7,056 nucleotides of DNA from an uncultured Comamonadaceae bacterium (GTDB taxonomy: Bacteria > Pseudomonadota > Gammaproteobacteria > Burkholderiales > Burkholderiaceae_C), in assembly GCA_937893415.1 (NCBI GenBank), contig CALBWZ010000270.1, positions 1 to 7,056 on the forward strand, read 5' to 3'. Position numbers and translations under genes: made by a program. Numbering within the stretch: the first letter of the stretch is position 1; every line of letters starts with the position of its first letter. The notes below the pieces were generated by a model. It was given only the letters and a program-made list of their open reading frames with translations, searched no databases and was not told the DNA's origin. Shown in pieces: positions 5,365 to 7,056 of this stretch.

Positions 5365-6132
5365 ATGAACATTTTGCTTAGCAACGACGACGGTTACACC
5401 GCCCCCGGCCTGATTGCCATGTACCAAGCGCTCCTCACATTGGGTCACACCATCATGGTGGTTGCTCCTGAGCACAACAACAGCGCCAAGTCCAACTCAC
5501 TCACACTCCATTCGCCTTTGTACGTGCACCAAGGCGCCAATGGGTTTCAGTATGTCAACGGCACACCGGCAGATTGCGTGCATATTGCACTCACAGGTTT
5601 GCTTGAGACCAAGCCTGACTTGGTGGTCTCTGGCATCAACAATGGCGCCAATATGGGCGATGACACCATTTACTCTGGCACCGTGGGTGCGGCCATGGAG
5701 GGTTATTTGTTTGGCATTCCTGCTGTTGCGTTCTCCCAGGTAGACAAGGGATGGGCTCATATTGACGATGCCGCCAAAAAAGCCGCAGACATTGTGGCGC
5801 AGCTCATTGCCACCGAGCTGCAGCCTAGCCCGCAAGACCCTGTGCATTGGCCTTGGTTGCTCAATGTGAACATCCCAAACTTGCCTTACGGTGATATTGG
5901 CCCCATTGAAGTGACACGCTTGGGCCGCCGCCATGCAGCTCAACCCGTTATTGCGCAGCCCAGTCCGCGCGGTGAAACCATGTACTGGATAGGCGCGGTG
6001 GGGTTGGCAAAAGACGCGGAGCCAGGTACAGATTTTCACGCGACGGCACGCGGATGCGTGGCCGTCACGCCGCTGCACGTTGACCTAACGCATCACAAAG
6101 CTGTGCCCAAGTGGCAGAGCAGTTTGAGCTAG
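5365..6132 (+). CDS. surE: 5'/3'-nucleotidase SurE
   Basis: SurE is a metal-dependent nucleoside monophosphate phosphatase, also active on short polyphosphate, linked to stationary-phase and stress survival. The 255-residue product starts with [11 protein letters not shown], the family's usual beginning. Expected metal ligands are all present: D8, D9, S40 (in [10 protein letters not shown]) and N92 (in [12 protein letters not shown]). [13 protein letters not shown] (101-113) and the substrate-loop stretch NGTPADCVH (65-73) are also intact. The ATG at 5365 is preferred to the in-frame ATG 5347 and to a much longer frame open from 5119, because upstream residues do not resemble SurE and overlap the divergent gene. 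No Shine-Dalgarno sequence precedes it; a TACAAT hexamer 5 bases upstream suggests leaderless expression. pcm follows after 25 bases, the standard proteobacterial arrangement. Confidence 0.97.
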   Translation: MNILLSNDDGYTAPGLIAMYQALLTLGHTIMVVAPEHNNSAKSNSLTLHSPLYVHQGANGFQYVNGTPADCVHIALTGLLETKPDLVVSGINNGANMGDDTIYSGTVGAAMEGYLFGIPAVAFSQVDKGWAHIDDAAKKAADIVAQLIATELQPSPQDPVHWPWLLNVNIPNLPYGDIGPIEVTRLGRRHAAQPVIAQPSPRGETMYWIGAVGLAKDAEPGTDFHATARGCVAVTPLHVDLTHHKAVPKWQSSLS

Positions 6133-6157
6133 AGCTCCCTAACGGCAATGACCCACC

Positions 6158-6988
6158 ATGGCACATAAACCACCGATTGAAGCAGCGCCTAAGTCATGGT
6201 TGTCCGCTTCATTCAAGGCGGGTTCCACCACAACGCTGCAACCCAAACACGCGCCAACCGCAGTCAGAGCAGCTGTGAGCCGGCAGGTTGTTCGCCCGCA
6301 AGACAGGTTGTTCGCCAAAGCGGCCCCAACCCCAACGGGTATGGGCCTTGACTCCAGCCGCGTGCGCGACCGCATGATTCAACGCATTGCCGCGCAGGGC
6401 ACAGACCATCCTGCCGTGTTGTCGGCGTTGGCCAGTGTTGAGAGGCACCGCTTTGTTGACTCCGCCTTGGTCAACCAAGCTTACGAGGACACCAGCTTGC
6501 CAATTGGTCTGGGACAAACCATTTCAAAACCAAGCGTGGTGGCCCGGATGTTGGCGCTGTTGTTAGAGAACACTTCGGCGCCATTGGGCCGGGTGCTTGA
6601 AATTGGCACAGGGTGTGGCTACCAAGCCGCCGTGCTGAGCTTTATCGCCGGTGAGGTCTACACAATGGAGCGCTTAAAAGGCTTGCACGACAAAGCCAGA
6701 GCCAACTTACGCGGTTTGCAGCGTCCCAATATTCATTTATTGTTCGGCGATGGGTTTAAGGGTTATCCAACCGGCGGCCCATACGCGGCCATCATTTCTG
6801 CTGCGGGCGGTGTGTCTGTGCCTCAAACGTGGATAGACCAACTGGCCGTTGGCGGACGCTTGGTGGCCCCCACGCAAACGCCTGGTGGACAGCAAAGTTT
6901 GATGGTCATAGACAAGACTTCTACAGGTTTGGTCAAACAAATCCTAGAACCGGTGCTGTTCGTACCCTTAAAATCGGGGTTGGGGTAA
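6158..6988 (+). CDS. pcm: Protein-L-isoaspartate O-methyltransferase, with N-terminal extension
   Basis: Pcm methylates L-isoaspartyl residues formed by ageing of proteins, using S-adenosylmethionine, and so starts their repair in the cytoplasm. The catalytic core begins near residue 62 (GMGLDSSRVRDRMI). It contains the substrate-side block GLGQTISKPSVVARM (117-131), SAM motif I VLEIGTGCGYQAAVL (146-160), an acidic residue after strand 2 (E171 in MERLKGL), FGDG (196-199) and the C-terminal GGRLVAPTQTPGGQQ (232-246). The core matches the roughly 210-residue E. coli enzyme. The 276-residue frame adds about 60 residues rich in Ala, Pro, Thr and basic residues, with no predicted domain. Starts inside this extension are possible, but ATG 6158 follows surE by 25 bases. 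Such extensions occur in related betaproteobacterial Pcm proteins as I recall them. A 13-base direct repeat lies in the extension. Confidence 0.94.
   Translation: MAHKPPIEAAPKSWLSASFKAGSTTTLQPKHAPTAVRAAVSRQVVRPQDRLFAKAAPTPTGMGLDSSRVRDRMIQRIAAQGTDHPAVLSALASVERHRFVDSALVNQAYEDTSLPIGLGQTISKPSVVARMLALLLENTSAPLGRVLEIGTGCGYQAAVLSFIAGEVYTMERLKGLHDKARANLRGLQRPNIHLLFGDGFKGYPTGGPYAAIISAAGGVSVPQTWIDQLAVGGRLVAPTQTPGGQQSLMVIDKTSTGLVKQILEPVLFVPLKSGLG
6284..6316 (+). repeat. 13-bp direct repeat inside the pcm N-terminal extension
   Basis: CAGGTTGTTCGCC occurs at 6284-6296 and 6304-6316, a 20-base offset. Because 20 is not a multiple of three, the copies are read in different frames, as QVVR and RLFA, so the repeat is a DNA-level and not a protein-level duplication. 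Slippage or recombination between copies would delete 20 bases and shift the frame before the catalytic core. Confidence 0.6.
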
Positions 6989-7023
6989 GGCTTAGGTGAT
7001 AATTTCGTATTCAAGTAGATTTG

Positions 7024-7044
7024 TTGATGCTTGATGCTTGATGC
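7024..7044 (+). repeat. Three tandem TTGATGC heptamers upstream of the next gene
   Basis: TTGATGC is repeated perfectly three times in tandem between pcm and the expected next gene. The unit ends 3 bases before the ribosome-site-like sequence at the window edge. TTGTTG (7021-7026) and TACAAG (7045-7050) flank the array with an 18-base gap, resembling weak -35 and -10 elements. Copy-number change would then alter promoter spacing by 7 bases. Confidence 0.6.
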
Positions 7045-7047
7045 TAC

Positions 7048-7056
7048 AAGGGGTGA
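7048..7056 (+). promoter_or_regulatory. Ribosome binding site of the next gene, start outside the window
   Basis: AAGGGGTGA at the right edge resembles AGGAGGTGA, the complement of the 16S rRNA tail. A + strand start codon should follow within about ten bases. By gene-order precedent the next gene after pcm is often the lipoprotein/M23 peptidase nlpD followed by rpoS, but nothing of it is present here. Confidence 0.45.

Noticed and set aside
5497..6078. 193-residue minus-strand frame inside surE
   Set aside because: It is antisense to surE with intact catalytic residues, and has no recognisable domain or ribosome site.

Overview
The window reads as ordinary chromosomal DNA of a betaproteobacterium, most likely order Burkholderiales and Comamonadaceae-like. 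This rests on protein style, above all the SurE core with its [16 protein letters not shown] and [15 protein letters not shown] stretches, on the surE-pcm pair, and on moderately GC-rich coding DNA. It is a judgement from memory of these families; no database search was possible.

Layout from left to right. (1) The C-terminal end of a LysR-type regulator (+, ends at 150). (2) A 3-hydroxyisobutyrate-dehydrogenase-family NAD(P) oxidoreductase (+, 263-1255). (3) A MATE-family multidrug/Na+ antiporter (+, 1454-2785), tail to tail and only 13 bases from (4) a ChaC-type gamma-glutamylcyclotransferase (-, 2799-3524). (5) A divergent intergenic region with nested palindromes. (6) A 120-residue protein of a family I cannot name (+, 3744-4106). 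Its last ten codons run into (7) a roughly 90-base island of about 14% GC (4081-4170), followed by a strong stem-loop with a perfect 11-bp outer stem (4175-4218). (8) A zinc-independent NADPH:quinone oxidoreductase-like MDR protein (-, 4226-5230). (9) A 134-base divergent region with a direct repeat and a 14-bp palindrome. (10) surE (+, 5365-6132) and pcm (+, 6158-6988), 25 bases apart and probably an operon. The window ends on a Shine-Dalgarno-like AAGGGGTGA, so another + strand gene should begin just outside it. In proteobacteria the usual next genes are nlpD and rpoS, but neither is visible here.

Functionally the window is a set of metabolic and stress-maintenance genes. SurE (nucleotide phosphatase) and Pcm (repair of isoaspartyl-damaged proteins) form the classic stationary-phase pair. 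ChaC degrades glutathione, the MATE protein exports cationic compounds, and the two oxidoreductases handle small hydroxy acids and quinones/enones. I see no mobile element, CRISPR array, tRNA/rRNA or clear defence system. The most unusual parts are non-coding: the AT-rich island with its stem-loop, the nested dyads upstream of chaC, the palindrome and possible leaderless start at surE, and the heptamer repeat at the right edge. The unnamed 120-residue protein is the best candidate for under-described biology.
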